A program made the translations under genes and the position numbers. This document shows positions 21,925 through 33,839 of a stretch of 64,000 bases of DNA, piece after piece. The notes beneath the pieces are model-generated. The model was not told where the DNA came from. It saw nothing but the letters and a program-made list of their open reading frames with translations, and searched no databases. This DNA is from Cavia porcellus. Its lineage: Eukaryota; Chordata; Mammalia; Rodentia; Caviidae. Numbering within the stretch: the stretch's first letter is position 1; each line of letters opens with the position of its first letter. The DNA is taken from the NCBI RefSeq assembly GCF_034190915.1, contig NW_026947493.1:45688501-45752500 (forward strand), written 5' to 3'.

Positions 21925-22102
21925 GGCTGTCATAAGTTAAATTATGTCCCAAGAAAGATATGCCATTGTCCTAATCTTATCATGTTTAAATGTGATCTTA
22001 TTTGGAAAAGGCATCATTATAGATGTAATTAGTTATCACAAAATCATACAGGAACAGGGTGAGGCCTCAGTCCAGTACAACTTGCATCCTTCTAAGAAAA
22101 AG
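21925..22102 (+). mobile_element. MLT1-type MaLR LTR, left part
   Basis: 'gtcataagttaaattatgtccc', 'gatcttatttgg' and 'atagatgtaattagtta' fit the MLT1 LTR pattern. A B1-ID SINE splits it. 21671-21924 has nothing recognisable. Confidence 0.75.
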
Positions 22103-22315
22103 AGCAGGCATGATGGCACATATCCATAATGCCAGCTACTGGAAGGCTGAGACAGGAGATTTACTTGTTTGAGGCCTACCTGCACAAGTTAGTGAGATTC
22201 TCAAAATTTAAAATAAAATTTGAGAAGTCAGTGGTAGAGAGTGCCTAGCAAGTGTGAACCCCTGGGTACAATCCCCACTATCACAAAGTAAATAGATAAA
22301 TGAAAAAGAAAGAAA
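22103..22315 (+). mobile_element. B1-ID dimer SINE
   Basis: A B1-like left half ('gcaggcatgatggcac', 'gaaggctgagacagg') is joined by an A-rich link to an ID-like right half ('gtggtagagagtgcctagcaag', 'gggtacaatccccac') with an A-rich tail. It lies inside the MLT1 LTR. Confidence 0.8.
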
Positions 22316-22505
22316 GTGACAGACACAGAAAAGACAGCCTCAAAACATCCAGATTGTCCCCAAAATACCAAAAGATGAAAAAAACACACAGGGATTCTCT
22401 GCTGGAGGTTTCAGAGGGACATGAATCTGCCAACACCTCTCCTTAGTCTTGTAGTCTGCAGAATTGTGAGACAGTAAGTTTCCATTTTATTCCACCCCAT
22501 TCACG
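22316..22505 (+). mobile_element. MLT1-type MaLR LTR, right part
   Basis: 'aggtttcagagggacatg', 'ctgccaacacct' and 'ctgcagaattgtgagacagtaa' are the right-hand MLT1 phrases. They continue from 22102. Confidence 0.75.
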
Positions 22506-22519
22506 ATGATTTGGAAGCA

Positions 22520-22690
22520 TCTAGGAGATGAACACACGCAGGCTCTGCCCCTCACTAACTGGCACCCTGAGACAGTCCTTTACCTCTTTTGACTTTGGGT
22601 TCCTCAAATGTACATCAGGGATAATAGTGTTGATACTTGATAAGAATGTGGTTTAAAAATATGTTAGGTGTTCAGTAACATGTATTAAAT
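22520..22690 (+). repeat. MIR SINE
   Basis: 'ggctctgcccctcactaac', 'cctttacctcttttgactttgg', 'cagggataatagtg' follow the MIR order. Confidence 0.75.
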
Positions 22691-22699
22691 ATTTGTTGT

Positions 22700-24510
22700 A
22701 CTTGTATATAAGAGATTGTCCCTGAAACTTGATACACAGATGGCATTCAACGAACTGTTGTTTCCTTTATGTAATAATCATTTTCAGGTAAGTCTGTCTT
22801 CTGACTTTTTCTTTTCTCCTCTTTTTTGGAATTTATCTATTAAAAAATCTTTCAAGCCTGTGTTTTACATAGATACATGGAATGTAAACTTACTTGGCTA
22901 TTATAACAAATTAGGTCTGAGCCAACCAGATCACTTTTCCTTCCCCCACAACCTCTAAATCATCATCATTTACCATTTAGATACATAGAATCCTGACAAT
23001 TTGTGTTTTGGATTTTTGAGTTCCTAATTCTTCATTGTAGACATTTAGAAGTTGTAGGAATTCTTCATTTTTATGGATGCTGACCTGCTGTTGATCATAC
23101 ATTAATATTTAAGAAGTGTTCTGTGGTCTTTTTTAAAAAGTAAGGCACATTTTGATGAATTTCACAGGGCAATTTCATGTCACACACAGTATTAACTATT
23201 AGTATGTTAATTTTGCTTACATGTACTATACTTACTATGTTTTTCATCTACATTCAATATACACCCATTAAAAAGTTATTCATTAAATTAATTTTTACAG
23301 ATAACTATAGGAAAAAGAGAAAATATAGAAATGTAAGAAACATAACTTTGAAAAAAGTATAGGAAGGAATATATGAACCATTGATTTGTCTTGGGACAAT
23401 CAGTAAAGGATTCACTGCAGAGTCACAGGTGACTGAGCTCTTGGACAATATGGATTTTAAAAACTTAAATTGTTCTTTTCACATATATGTTTTCATAAAA
23501 ATTCCTCAGCTTGTAGAAACTACAATTAATAAAACACTGGGAATCCAAAGTACATGAAAACTTGTCCATGGTAAATCTAAAGCATTTGTCAGAATCCCAT
23601 TGACAGCATTTGACTACAGTCCTAATGAAAATCTGTTCCTCAAGAGATGGGAGTTCCTGAGAGGGAAAAATGGATGGCTGCGTGTGCCTGTAAAATGGGA
23701 GTGGTCACGGAAAAGCCTTCTGACATCTCTTCATGTATCACCTGGAAGAATGTGAGATCCAAAGCAATGTAAAGTTTATGATTACTTTAATTCTAGTGGT
23801 GTTTGAAAACTTAATGCACCATTTTAATATGGTCTTCCTTTGGGCTTTGGCAAAACAGACCCATAAGAGAGATATTGGATTTGTTTTATTTGGCAGAGAG
23901 GCACAGTCTGGACTTCTTTCATCTGAAACTCTTTTACCATCTTTGGAAAGAAAGTGGCTGAGATAATGGCTGACTTGTGCATTCTCTAAGGGACCCACAG
24001 GAAGTGTAACATCCCTGAAAATATTGATGTTCAGCAGGAGACTCTAAGAACAGGCACAGAGGAAGAGAGAGACAGCAACCGAGAGATTGAGATACTAACT
24101 GATATATTGATAAAGTTTTTAAAACTTCAAGATTCCAACATTAACTATCCAAAAATGGTCAATATAAAGTGTCATAGAGCCACAGGGAGTCACTAACCAA
24201 TGTCAACTGGTTGCTTAAATTATGAATTTAGAATTAACCACATCACACCCTTAAGAAAGCGACTATGCTTCTACAATGCTTTATTATACAGGCAAAACTG
24301 ACCATAAATTAAGACAATTGTACAATTCAACACATAAAAACCTAGCTACAGTTTTATAATCTGAAAATTATAACCAAGATTTATCTAAATATACTGACTT
24401 TTGTTACTGTTATTGTTTCAATTTTATTTTGAACTCGATACGGAAACAAAATATCATTCAGATTTTGGGACTCCCATCCATTGAGTGGTCAAGGCCACTG
24501 GCCTGGAGGG
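22700..24510. other. Unassigned intergenic or intronic sequence
   Basis: No repeat or gene that I can name. Short frames, such as 23733-23966 (plus) and its antisense, have no recognisable domain. Confidence 0.5.
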
Positions 24511-24514
24511 AACC

Positions 24515-24690
24515 TGCGATCAAGGGCTTGGCTATCAAATTCAGGCTCTGCTATGTTCCAGTTGGGCAACCTGAACTGACTTTCTCCACCTCTCAGAACA
24601 TCCACTTTCTTGCCTGTAAAATGAAGAAAAAACACCTACTCAGAGTGCCCTGAGAGATAAAGCACACAGTGCAGTATTTAATAAACAAAA
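24515..24690 (+). repeat. MIR SINE
   Basis: 'caggctctgctatgttccagttgggcaacc', 'gcctgtaaaatgaagaaaa', 'gagagataaagc' match MIR core and 3' end. Confidence 0.75.
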
Positions 24691-24699
24691 GCCATAATT

Positions 24700-25580
24700 A
24701 TTGTATTCGCTCAGGAAATTTCTTCCCCTGCGTGATGTAGGCACTGCTCACAGTGATAACTGATGTAATTTTTTTTTTTTGTCTGCACTCAAACAGGAAA
24801 CAAAAGAGTATGTTTCAGCTACTTTTCTAACATTCACCTAAAACTGTTGGAAAGACTTCTCAATTTTAGGCTTGTGAACTGGCATGAAGAAGAACTTTTT
24901 GTAAATCAGTAGAAATTACATAAAAAGCTGTCCCCTTCCTGCAGCCTCACAGGCTTTGGCAGACGTTAGTGATCCTGGGGACAAACACAATTGAGCACCT
25001 GCACTTTCTGCAGTTTGGTCCAGCTAGCGCCATCACAAAGGCTGGAAAAAAATGTGCAAGGTCACAGTCAGACATACATGAGTGCCTCTTGGACACGCTC
25101 TTTCCTTTGGATGGGACATTAAACGCTGGAGTTTAATAGTCTACTCATTGGAGACATTAGAGTGCTTTCACAGGTGAAGATTTTAAATAATCTTTTACAC
25201 GGGCTTTTGAGGAAAAAGCTAGGCAAATCTCTTTGTTGACTGGTTTGAAAATAGTCTCTTGAACACATAGCAAAAACTGGGTGACTATTTGTTGCCCGTT
25301 CCAAATATGTTCCAAATACCCTGTGACTATTACTCCATGATGTATTTCTTACATGTATTACATTGCATTAAACCACATCCAAATGTCCCTTATGTAGGAC
25401 TTTGCTGCAGAAGGTTGGATATAATTGACCGTCTACTCCTTTAGGCCTATTAACATAAAACAATAATGGAACAGAAACCTGCAGAGTACACTAGAACCAT
25501 ACCACACACCATGGAGATAGTTGTAAATACTGACTCATGACATACTCCAATTCTGTAGTATCCATTTCATTTAAGATTGT
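24700..25580. other. Unassigned sequence
   Basis: Unique-looking sequence without a recognisable element. Confidence 0.5.
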
Positions 25581-25584
25581 ATAT

Positions 25585-25690
25585 AATTTTAATCTCAGCA
25601 CTCTGACAGATTAAGGCAGCAGGATAGAAGATTCAGTTCTAGTCCCTTAGTAATCTAGCAAGACCCTGTCACAAAATAAAAAGTTAAAAA
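25585..25690 (+). repeat. Decayed B1-type SINE
   Basis: 'taatctcagcactctgacag', 'aaggcagcagg' and 'caagaccctgtcac' are B1 remnants. Confidence 0.5.
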
Positions 25691-25805
25691 AGGGCATAGG
25701 ATGTCACTTGATGCTAGATCATGCCAGTCTCCAATACTGAAAAAAAAGGACTCATAATCAAGACATTGTAATAAGTTAGAAAGTTATAATGGTGAACAAG
25801 GAACT

Positions 25806-26162
25806 TGATAGATCTGTCAAGGGGAAGAGGAAGAGGAGGAGGAGGAAGGACTGGTGGCGGTGGCTGAAAAGATAAGAAGTATAAAATATAAGTAACCTTT
25901 ATTTCGGGAATGCGGGGAGAGACACCCCCGACCGCCCTGGGGCGTGGCATCTGTACCCCTGGGCCGGCGATCTCTCCCCCGAACACGTGGAGTGAGGCAC
26001 ATAAGTAGCCTCGGCCTGGGGTGGACCCTAAGGGGCATTAGGGATGCACAGGTAGCCCATTGGTCTTAGTTTGGTGCCAGAGGTAATTTCCAAGGGTGGG
26101 GGGAGATAGGAGCTCCCTGGCTTTACCCGCTCAGTATTCGGCCTGGGCCAGTAACCCTTTCA
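25806..26162 (-). mobile_element. Solo LTR with perfect 5-bp TSD
   Basis: A 357-bp TG...CA unit on the minus strand is flanked by GAACT at 25801-25805 and 26163-26167. It matches the 3' LTR at 19062-19387, including the polyadenylation signal (antisense 'ctttattt' near 25900). A purine run near 25820-25850 marks an extension that the proviral LTR lacks. A solo LTR forms by recombination between the two LTRs of a provirus. Confidence 0.95.
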
Positions 26163-26167
26163 GAACT

Positions 26168-27427
26168 GATTCAGCATTTAAGTGTAGTGAACCAAGACTG
26201 TCTTCTGGAGACTAAAAGCATGGCCTTAACACAATGTTTGGGTTTAATGGTGCAGTTCTTCGTTACTGTAATGAACTAAGAAAATGGTAAAAAAAAAAAA
26301 ACCAACCATAGATTACCCACCTCTTTGAGAGTCACCCAAATTATTCAAACTACTTATTTCATGAAAAGCCATATTTAAAGTAGAGAAAATTCTGATCACC
26401 ATGCATTCTGATTCATATAATTGGAAAGCACTAGCTTTGGTCAAGAATATCACAATTTTCCATTCTACTATTAAAAAAAAAAAACAGAATCTTTGCTTAA
26501 CGTTTATCAAAAGTCTTTTTTCATATTTTTATGTTCTTACCTCAAAAGCCTCTCAGTAAACAAAACAAATAAAGACCAGAATTAGTGATTCCACTGGCTT
26601 TCTTCCCAGACTAAGTACTCACAGAAAAATGAGATTTTTATATTCCTAAACATCTGCATTTCATTCACATCTTCTCCCAAGGAGAGAATCTGAAGCAGAA
26701 TAAAAGACCAGCTCTTCATCTACAGAAGAAGAGTGTCTTGACTTAAATGGGCCAAATGTCTTAGAAAGCTTACCCAGAGAGGAAAAACCCCAAACTGTGC
26801 TGCAGTGTTGTGAATAAGTCCTACAGCATCCTCCTCCCAGCAAACTGTCCTGGGTAACTGCTCAAATTCTTTAGATTTGGTAATAAAAGGATGCCATTTT
26901 GACCATTTCCCTTCCTAGACCCACAAACTGTGGAATGGCTGAATACTCCTTCCCTTTGATGGTCTTGCCCAAGGGCTGTTTTAGCACCCCATAAATCCTG
27001 TAATTGTATAGGATCATCTGGCAGTGTGTGGGTTTTTCTGCTAAATCACAGTGAGAGGAAGATCAGGAGGAATCTGAAAAATAAAGCATTCTAGTAGCAT
27101 TAGAAGATTTATAGTGGGAGCGAACAGCACTGGCAAAACCCCAGAAAGGCCTTTACTACTAGAAAGATGGCATGGCTGGGCACTGAGGTCTCCTGCATTA
27201 TCTGAGAGGAGAATTGAGAGGCAACTCTAGCTCTTTCTTCTCTGTGTTTCTGCTGCTGGGGAGAATGTAATGCAGTTTCAAAGTGGGTGGGCCATGAAGG
27301 TTATCAACCTGGTAAGTTTATGCCCTTCTCTAGAAATGTTCTATAAGCAGGCTTAATACATGGGAATTGGAAACTGTGAAAGGTAGGTGTAGGAAATACA
27401 ACACAACCATTTTGAATGTGTTGTGGG
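26168..27427. other. Unassigned sequence
   Basis: No element recognised. Poly-A runs at 26288 and 26471 stand alone. Confidence 0.5.
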
Positions 27428-27428
27428 G

Positions 27429-27449
27429 TTTTTTTTTTTTTTTTTTTTT
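27429..27449. repeat. Poly-T run
   Basis: 21 consecutive T bases. Confidence 0.95.
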
Positions 27450-27534
27450 GCATTTCATGTATTTGTGTGTTTTCTCAGAGTGTCTTCATCAAATAATCAT
27501 GATAAAGGCATTACAAGATTCTGACAATTTTGCT

Positions 27535-27618
27535 GAGGGCCAGCGCTGAGGACTGAACCTAGCACCTTGCCCATGCTCGGCATGTGCTCTATCATTGAGC
27601 TACACACAGTCTCAGCCC
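27535..27618 (-). mobile_element. ID-type SINE, minus strand
   Basis: The antisense shows 'ctgaggactgaacctagcacc' (box B side) and 'atcattgagctacacac' (box A side). Confidence 0.8.
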
Positions 27619-27619
27619 C

Positions 27620-29400
27620 AAATGACTGTCATATCAGTGGCCTGAGATGTGTGGCTACATTCGTGCATCTCAGCAAGAAGTCAGTGTGATGGGAAAAGTT
27701 GGAGACTAGGTTGTACTGTTGTGGTTATTGGAGAGAGATCGCTAATGGAATGGAGAACAACGCTGTATCCCATTTAATAAAACCTGTGCTGCTCCCTGGA
27801 TAAGAAATCTCCACTCCTGTGTTTATAAATGCTCTGAAAACAAAGAAATATGCAAAGATGTATGAAGCATTTCCCCTAATTGTATCAAATTTAAAAGTTT
27901 CCTAGCAAGTTGAAACCAATGTAAAGCTGCTATAATTAACAGATTAAAACCTATCAACAGACTCTTCACATCAGAAATTAAAGGGAAAATTACAGGTCTC
28001 TTAAGAAGTTAAAGCTTCTTAGACAGCAATGGCAAGGAAAAACCACACACCTTAAAGGAAATTTTTTTTTTCAAAATAAGCAGTAACTAAATTATATGGA
28101 ATGTGTGATTCTTTTGAACGCTCTGAGTCTAAGAGTCCTATAAAATACAACTTTCAGGTCAATAAAAGCTATTGGTAAAGCAAAAGACATACACTGGAAA
28201 TAATTGATAACAAATGTCAGCCACATAGGACCTAACCCAGGTGCCAGCTCCTCCTCATCCTCTCTCCCTTCCCAGCTGGCCTCAAACATCCTTGAGCTTC
28301 TTAGCATCATGTGTGTCCCAGAGGGTCCCAACATCAGCACTCCATGTCTTAGCCTCCATGTGGCTCCAAGATAGTGAGCTCAGTTCCCAGCCTGATCTCT
28401 AACTTATCCTGCATCTGCAAGTAAATTTGTCCAAAAGAGAACTTTCGATTTTCAACATCACCCCACACAAAAAATCATAACAAAATTGCTGTCATCTTGG
28501 GCCTCCCCATCTCCTTCTGCAGTACTGCCTGCCAGCCAGCAGGCCTCAGATTAGGAATTTTCAGTTATTCTCTCTCATTGCTCATGATTCTTCTGCAAGA
28601 TACATTTCTTCTGCCTTTAAAGATAGACCAAGTACCACCACTATTTTGTTTCAGGGCTACTGCCCTATTCTAAGACACACTTTCCCTTTTTTGGCTCCTT
28701 GCTCTCACATTTTAATTCTTGTACTCAGGATAAGAAAAGGACAAGAGTGTGTTCCATAAGTAATATGGTGGATTACCAGGGGTACAGGAGTTAAGTAGTC
28801 AACAAAGTGAATTGCCAGAATCTTGGGATACAGAACAACTAAAAATTGTGATTCAGGACAATTGAAAAGGTGCAAGAAAAAGACTATTTGGGTTTGATAA
28901 GTGATCATTTAAAGAAAGCAGAAAAATATAATAGGAGGAGTCTACCCAACTAAGACCTCCTCCTAACTCTCATCCAAGCATATAAATGCCTACATAAGTA
29001 AAAATAAGTGCAGGCACTTTATATCCCACATGAACATCATGCAAAGGAACTAACATCTACGTGTTTATCAGTTTAGACAGTTAAATCATCAGTCAGCAAA
29101 CACTCATTATGCAAACATCATACCCAAGTACCCTGACCTGGTCTGGTAGTGCTGAACTAAAAGTGGCTCAGGACTCCAGGAGTTCACAGTCAAGAAGACA
29201 GAAATACAAAGAAGTATAATTTTATGTTAGGAGCACCATTACTGTGGTAGGAAGAAGAGTCAACAGAAGAACTTCACACTGGACTTGGGATGGGACAGTC
29301 CAGTAGGGGATTTCTAGGTAGACCAGGAAGAAAGGAGCAAGAAAAGAAAGAGCAATGTGTGAAAGTATAAAATCAGATCTCACAGGGTCAATATTGATTC
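27620..29400. other. Unassigned sequence
   Basis: No gene or nameable repeat is seen. Confidence 0.5.
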
Positions 29401-29401
29401 A

Positions 29402-29465
29402 GTAGTCATCTGGAGATGGAACCCAGGGCCTCAATCATGCTAGGGAAGCAGCTGTACCCAGCGCT
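29402..29465 (-). mobile_element. Partial ID-type SINE, minus strand
   Basis: 'gagatggaacccagggcctc' and 'catgctagggaagcagctgtac' match the ID half that holds box B. The box A end is degraded. Confidence 0.55.
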
Positions 29466-29499
29466 TGGCAGAACTTTTACAAGGCAGGGTAGAGAAGAA

Positions 29500-29750
29500 A
29501 GAAAATAGGAGATTGCAGGTGGGCCCTGGAGGGTAGTATGACAGTTCCCGCCCTTCCTTTCTCTTTCCCCTGCTCCCCAGCTGCTATCAGGTGAACAGGC
29601 CTCCTCTGCCACGCGCTCTGTGCACCATGGTCCCAAAGCAAGTGCAATACAATTGGGACCTGAAACCTTTGAAACTGCGAGACGAAATAAACTTTTTCCC
29701 TATGAAGTTGGTTCTCTCAGGAATTGTCTCAGTGATGGAAAGCTAAGCCA
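29500..29750 (+). mobile_element. MaLR-type LTR 3' end (probable)
   Basis: It ends with a 'gaaataaactttttccc' polyadenylation segment and 'gtctcagtgatggaaagctaa', like the ends at about 7945 and 58640. Confidence 0.5.
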
Positions 29751-29889
29751 GACCCCACCTACTCAGATGGAGAGGGCCGCAATGGCCAACTAGGGAACCA
29801 GGACACAAACCACTCTTTCCTAGAGTTTTGCATAGCAGAAACAAAGAAGCTTTAGCAATACCCACGTAGCTTGTCAGTAGTGAACAGCA

Positions 29890-30070
29890 CAATTTCATAT
29901 GACCAGTCCTTATACTTACTGGGCTCTTACCATGTTGTAGCATTATTTGGAGGACCTTCTTGACATATTTATCCCTAAACAATCCTACAGGGTAAGCACT
30001 GATTTACCATCTTCAAAATGAACAGGAGGAAATCAGGACAGAAAAGCTCTGACCCACCTGTGACCATTTC
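29890..30070 (+). repeat. MIR SINE
   Basis: 'ttactgggctcttaccatg', 'aacaatcctacagggtaagca' and 'atcttcaaaatgaacagg' fit MIR. Confidence 0.65.
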
Positions 30071-30111
30071 ACTGTGACATTTTCTGCAGGTGCCGTAACA
30101 AGTTGTTAATC

Positions 30112-30222
30112 TTTCTTTTTTCCTTTCTCTCTTTTTGTTCTTTCTCTCTCCCTCTCTTTCTTTCCCTTTCTCTCTTCTTTCTTTTTTTCTCTCTTTTATG
30201 TGTGTCTGTGTCTGTCTGTCTG
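30112..30222. repeat. Pyrimidine-rich tract, TTTC/CTCT
   Basis: A T/C-rich stretch with TGTCTG units at its right end. It directly adjoins an inverted ID element and probably grew from its A-tail. Confidence 0.9.
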
Positions 30223-30306
30223 GGGTGGGGGAGTATTAGGAATCAAACCCAGCACTCATGTGTGCATGTTAGGCAAGGGCTGTACTACTGAGCTATATTC
30301 CCAATC
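30223..30306 (-). mobile_element. ID-type SINE, minus strand
   Basis: 'ggaatcaaacccagcac' (box B side) and 'tactactgagctatattccc' (box A side) are seen in antisense. Confidence 0.85.
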
Positions 30307-30639
30307 CAGCTACTACACAAACTAGAGGCTTAAAGGAATAGAAATTTATTCTCTCATGGTTCTGGTGACCAGAAGTACAGAATAGCGACAAAAGTTAGAA
30401 ATAAATCACCTTTTTATACCCAAAGTAAAAATACCACAAAGTTTCAAGAAGAATCTATTAGTTTATTAACTAAAAATGTCTAGTATTATAATTTTGTAAG
30501 AAAAATTAATAAACATTAACATTCCCTCCAAGCATACGGACATTGAGTATGTCTGGGTCTTCTCTTTAATGGACACTTGTCATTGGAGTTAAGGCCAGGA
30601 TAACTTGATCTAGAGATCTCTAAGTTAATGACATCTCAA

Positions 30640-30755
30640 GAGAAGAAAGAAGGGAGATGGAAGGGGACATAAAAGAATGAACGTGTGCTATGAACATGTA
30701 CCAGCATCCAATCATTACACCAATATGTACTAATAAAAATAAAAAATTTCAAAAG
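30640..30755 (+). mobile_element. L1 3' tail fragment (possible)
   Basis: 'atggaaggggacataaaagaatg', 'ccaatatgtactaataaaaataaaaaat' resembles the end of L1 3' UTRs in this genome. Confidence 0.45.
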
Positions 30756-30824
30756 TTAATGATATCTGCAAAGACCTTCAAGCTGGTATTCACAAGGTTG
30801 GAGTACTAGGATACAGATACTTGG

Positions 30825-30935
30825 GGGCGAAGGTCACTGTCATCAACTCCCTACAATTGCTGTCAAGGAACAGAGCTGATGTCAAAACCAAGCCATCTGA
30901 TTCTAGAATCCTTACTTTCTAAGCCACCCTCCCCC
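30825..30935 (+). repeat. MIR fragment
   Basis: 'gaacagagctgatgtcaaaaccaag' and 'ctgattctagaatccttac' match the MIR core in order. Confidence 0.5.
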
Positions 30936-31309
30936 CAAATATGCTTCCAAAAGGCCAGGATGGGTGAAGAGAAGGACAAATCAGGAGAACTTTATGAATG
31001 TTCTGCACTAGGAAAAATTCCTGAAACTTTCACCTGACCTTACCAATGGGGAAGAGTATACCAATAATGAGCTACATAGCATTTCTTGGCAGCCCATGTT
31101 TAAAGGTAAGATGATGTACTGGTACTTCACATCCAATACTGTGGAGCCTAATTCACACCTTTAATTGTAGAGAAGAAAAGCCTAAGGCTAGGCCACTTCT
31201 CTCCATTCTTTCAAACATCCATAATTTCACTATTATCTTTCCTTTTACTTTAATAAGTTATTTTGTCCTGTCAGGATTTAAAGATCACATTTTATCCTGT
31301 GTCTTCCAG

Positions 31310-31402
31310 GCAGATCAAGCTGTTACATGATTTCAGTAAAGTAGCTTCTCCAGCATAATGGATGAGCAGTCTTTCAAGTTGGGAAAGAATCTTCGTTTCC
31401 TG
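31310..31402 (+). CDS. Candidate first coding exon (15 codons, gene unknown)
   Basis: A 93-bp segment has exon-like edges. The acceptor is tatcctgtgtcttccag|g ending at 31309, with a good pyrimidine tract. The donor is ctg|gtaagttt at 31403, which fits the mammalian consensus closely. An ATG at 31358 has A at -3 and G at +4, a strong start context. It would encode MDEQSFKLGKNLRFL and end in phase 0. No upstream ATG competes after the acceptor, although 5' UTR stops are present. It lies in unassigned, non-repeat sequence. I do not recognise the peptide, and I cannot find a convincing next exon: acceptor-like sites at about 32400 and 32916 give short frames. It could be a real first coding exon, a lncRNA exon or chance. 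Confidence 0.3.
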
Positions 31403-33265
31403 GTAAGTTTAGACACTTAATTAACCAGAAGACTTCTGGTATAACAGATAAGGGTCCTAGTGGTCCAGGTGTGATTTGTTCTATGACTCAGGATAAATTT
31501 CTTAGTATTGAGGTCTCGATTTCCACATCCAGAAGCTGGAATAACTCTCAGAACTTATTATTTGTTTAAAAATTTACTCACACGGCCTTTAAATCTTGCC
31601 AACTTCACTGCTAAGCAATAAGATCTTGAGGGGAAAAAAATCTCATTTGAATACTCATTTTTTCCATTGAGTTATATCACATTCCACTTCATTTTTAGAA
31701 ATAGAGTTTTTTAAGAAAAGAATTTTTATCTAGAAATTCTCTTCAAACAAAGTTCAGACTTATTCTGGTTACACTGCTTTCACTCTACATTGAAAGTAAC
31801 CAGAAAAGAATTTCCTCATAATTTATCTGTATTAATATCTTCTGGGGAACTCCAACCTTAATTTATCTCCTAAAATTGCAAAATAATTGTTAATGGTGCA
31901 TTTCATAGCAGTAAATAATTGGTAAGTAGGAGCTCCCACTTCTGGAAAGTCTAACTGTCATTGGTGATTCAGTTGTAAGTTGCAAAACTATTTTCATGAG
32001 AAATTGCAGAGGATTTCTGGAACTACTTTGATGCATATAAATTCTCTGTTTTGCCTCAAGTCACTTTTAAATATCTTTTGAGCAGGACACATCTTGATTG
32101 GGTCAGTATTATTAGAATCACCTTCTCGTACTGGGAACCATAAATAATGGGTTCACTGCAGCCAGGTGACTTGTTTTAGAAACCGGTTCCTGTTCCTTCC
32201 CAGTACAACCGGAAAGGGGTACTTAGTGGGATGGTCATGTTTCATCCATGAACTACACAACCATCACCAGGGTGTAGGCACTCACAAAGCAGAGATTCAC
32301 CAAAGTGGTCATTAAAACAGAAAATACAGAACACATTTGCTCTCCATGTAATATATTATGACCAAAATTTCCCTTTCTCCATTTCCTGTGGTGTATTCAG
32401 AATTTCAAAACTCAGCCCAAAAGAAAGAAGAAAGTAGAGACCAGGAAAAGCCAAGAATGCCTCCCATCCTAGGTACACTAGGAAGTGCACAAGCACCTTC
32501 CTTATTAGTGCGAGGGCCTTTACCAGCTCCATCTAAAAACAAGGTGCACAGAGATAAAATTTACTCCCCCAAACCCTTTATTCTCCAAAAAACAATTTCT
32601 CTATCCCACAGGCAGCATTCATAATTTCACCACCATCTTTTCTTTTATTACATTCGTCAGCACCCCATCCAAATCATCCTGTGTCCTTTTTCATGTTAAA
32701 TTAACTTCCTGTAAACCTTTCACCATCTCCCACACCCTACTGCTTCTTCCAAAAGAAAGACGTGGGGTTTTAACTCACTGCTCACTTCCTTACCGGATTT
32801 GCTCTCTAGCTCTATCTATTTACATCTGGAAGGAGAAGAAAAGAACTATGTTATTGTAATGTGCAGATTGGATCCATAATAAAACCACTATGGATTGATC
32901 CTTTTTTCCTTTACAGAATATATGTCCCCTGGAGGGAAACTTAGCTTTTTATGCTTGAAGCAGCATCACAAGAACAGAGAGCTACAAAGTATGCCGTAAC
33001 TCATAGCTTTGTATAGCTGTACTTTGAAATGTAATTCCCTATGCTTTAAGAGCTTAAATCTCCCTGAAAAAGACTGCATACAAAGTCTGCATGCATCCGT
33101 ACATGTGCCAAAGGAAATGGGGATCCGGAAAGGACAGAACAAGCTGTCGTGGTCAGGCAGGGTCTTCCAGAAAAGAAGGAGACACTGCCTTCGGGAATGC
33201 CGATGGAGCCAATAAGTGAGATCTCTCAACCATGGTCTTCAGTGACAGCAGAGTGTGATGTCTAC
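31403..33265. other. Unassigned sequence, possible intron
   Basis: No named repeat. A plus-strand 88-codon frame at 32358-32624 follows an acceptor-like 'cctgtggtgtattcag' (ends about 32400), but its phase does not fit the candidate exon at 31310-31402. I do not call it. Confidence 0.4.
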
Positions 33266-33269
33266 CCTT

Positions 33270-33390
33270 TGTCCTTTCGTGTGTGACTTTTGGCAATTTA
33301 CCATCACTCTTCGAGCTTCTATTACTTCACTTATAAACTAGAGAGGACAAGATCAATGCCATCATTTTAAAATCAAGTATTACTTGGCCT
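33270..33390 (+). repeat. MIR fragment
   Basis: 'gtgtgacttttggcaatttacc' and 'cacttataaactagagaggac' follow the MIR core. Confidence 0.6.
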
Positions 33391-33654
33391 TTCTGTGACT
33401 ATTGTTAAAAAACAGCTTCTTTTTGACCTACTCCTCCCCTTTAGCTTTTGAGAAATCACTTATTTCTTGATGTCACAAAGGTTTTAGGATAAGTGTTTTA
33501 TCTTTCCCTTAAAGTTGAGGTTTCCTTAAATTCTCTTTTCTTCTTATTCCTGGCATAAACTTATCCTTATGTATGGGGTTGAATAATACCTCTAAGGTCT
33601 TGGTTCCTAAATTCACAGCCTGCCATTCCACTTTCATATATACTTCTTACTGAA

Positions 33655-33838
33655 CATCTCTGCTTCAGTGTTCCCCAAGCACCTCAGCTCAGTATGCTGA
33701 AAACTGAACTCACGTTTTCCTCCATGTCTGTCTCTCTTCACATGTTCCCTAATCCCACAAATGGTATCACCATCTAGCCAGTGAATCATTTATGTTGAGG
33801 GCCCCCAAGTTCATCCTCATTTTCGGTCATTATCTAGA
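33655..33838 (+). repeat. L2 LINE fragment
   Basis: 'gctgaaaactgaactcac', 'ttccctaatcccacaaatggtatcaccatc', 'caagttcatcctcattttc' match L2 in order. Confidence 0.65.
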
Positions 33839-33839
33839 T

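Noticed and set aside
32358..32624. 88-codon frame after an acceptor-like site, as exon 2 of the 31.35 kb candidate
   Set aside because: The phase does not fit, and no donor or known domain is visible.
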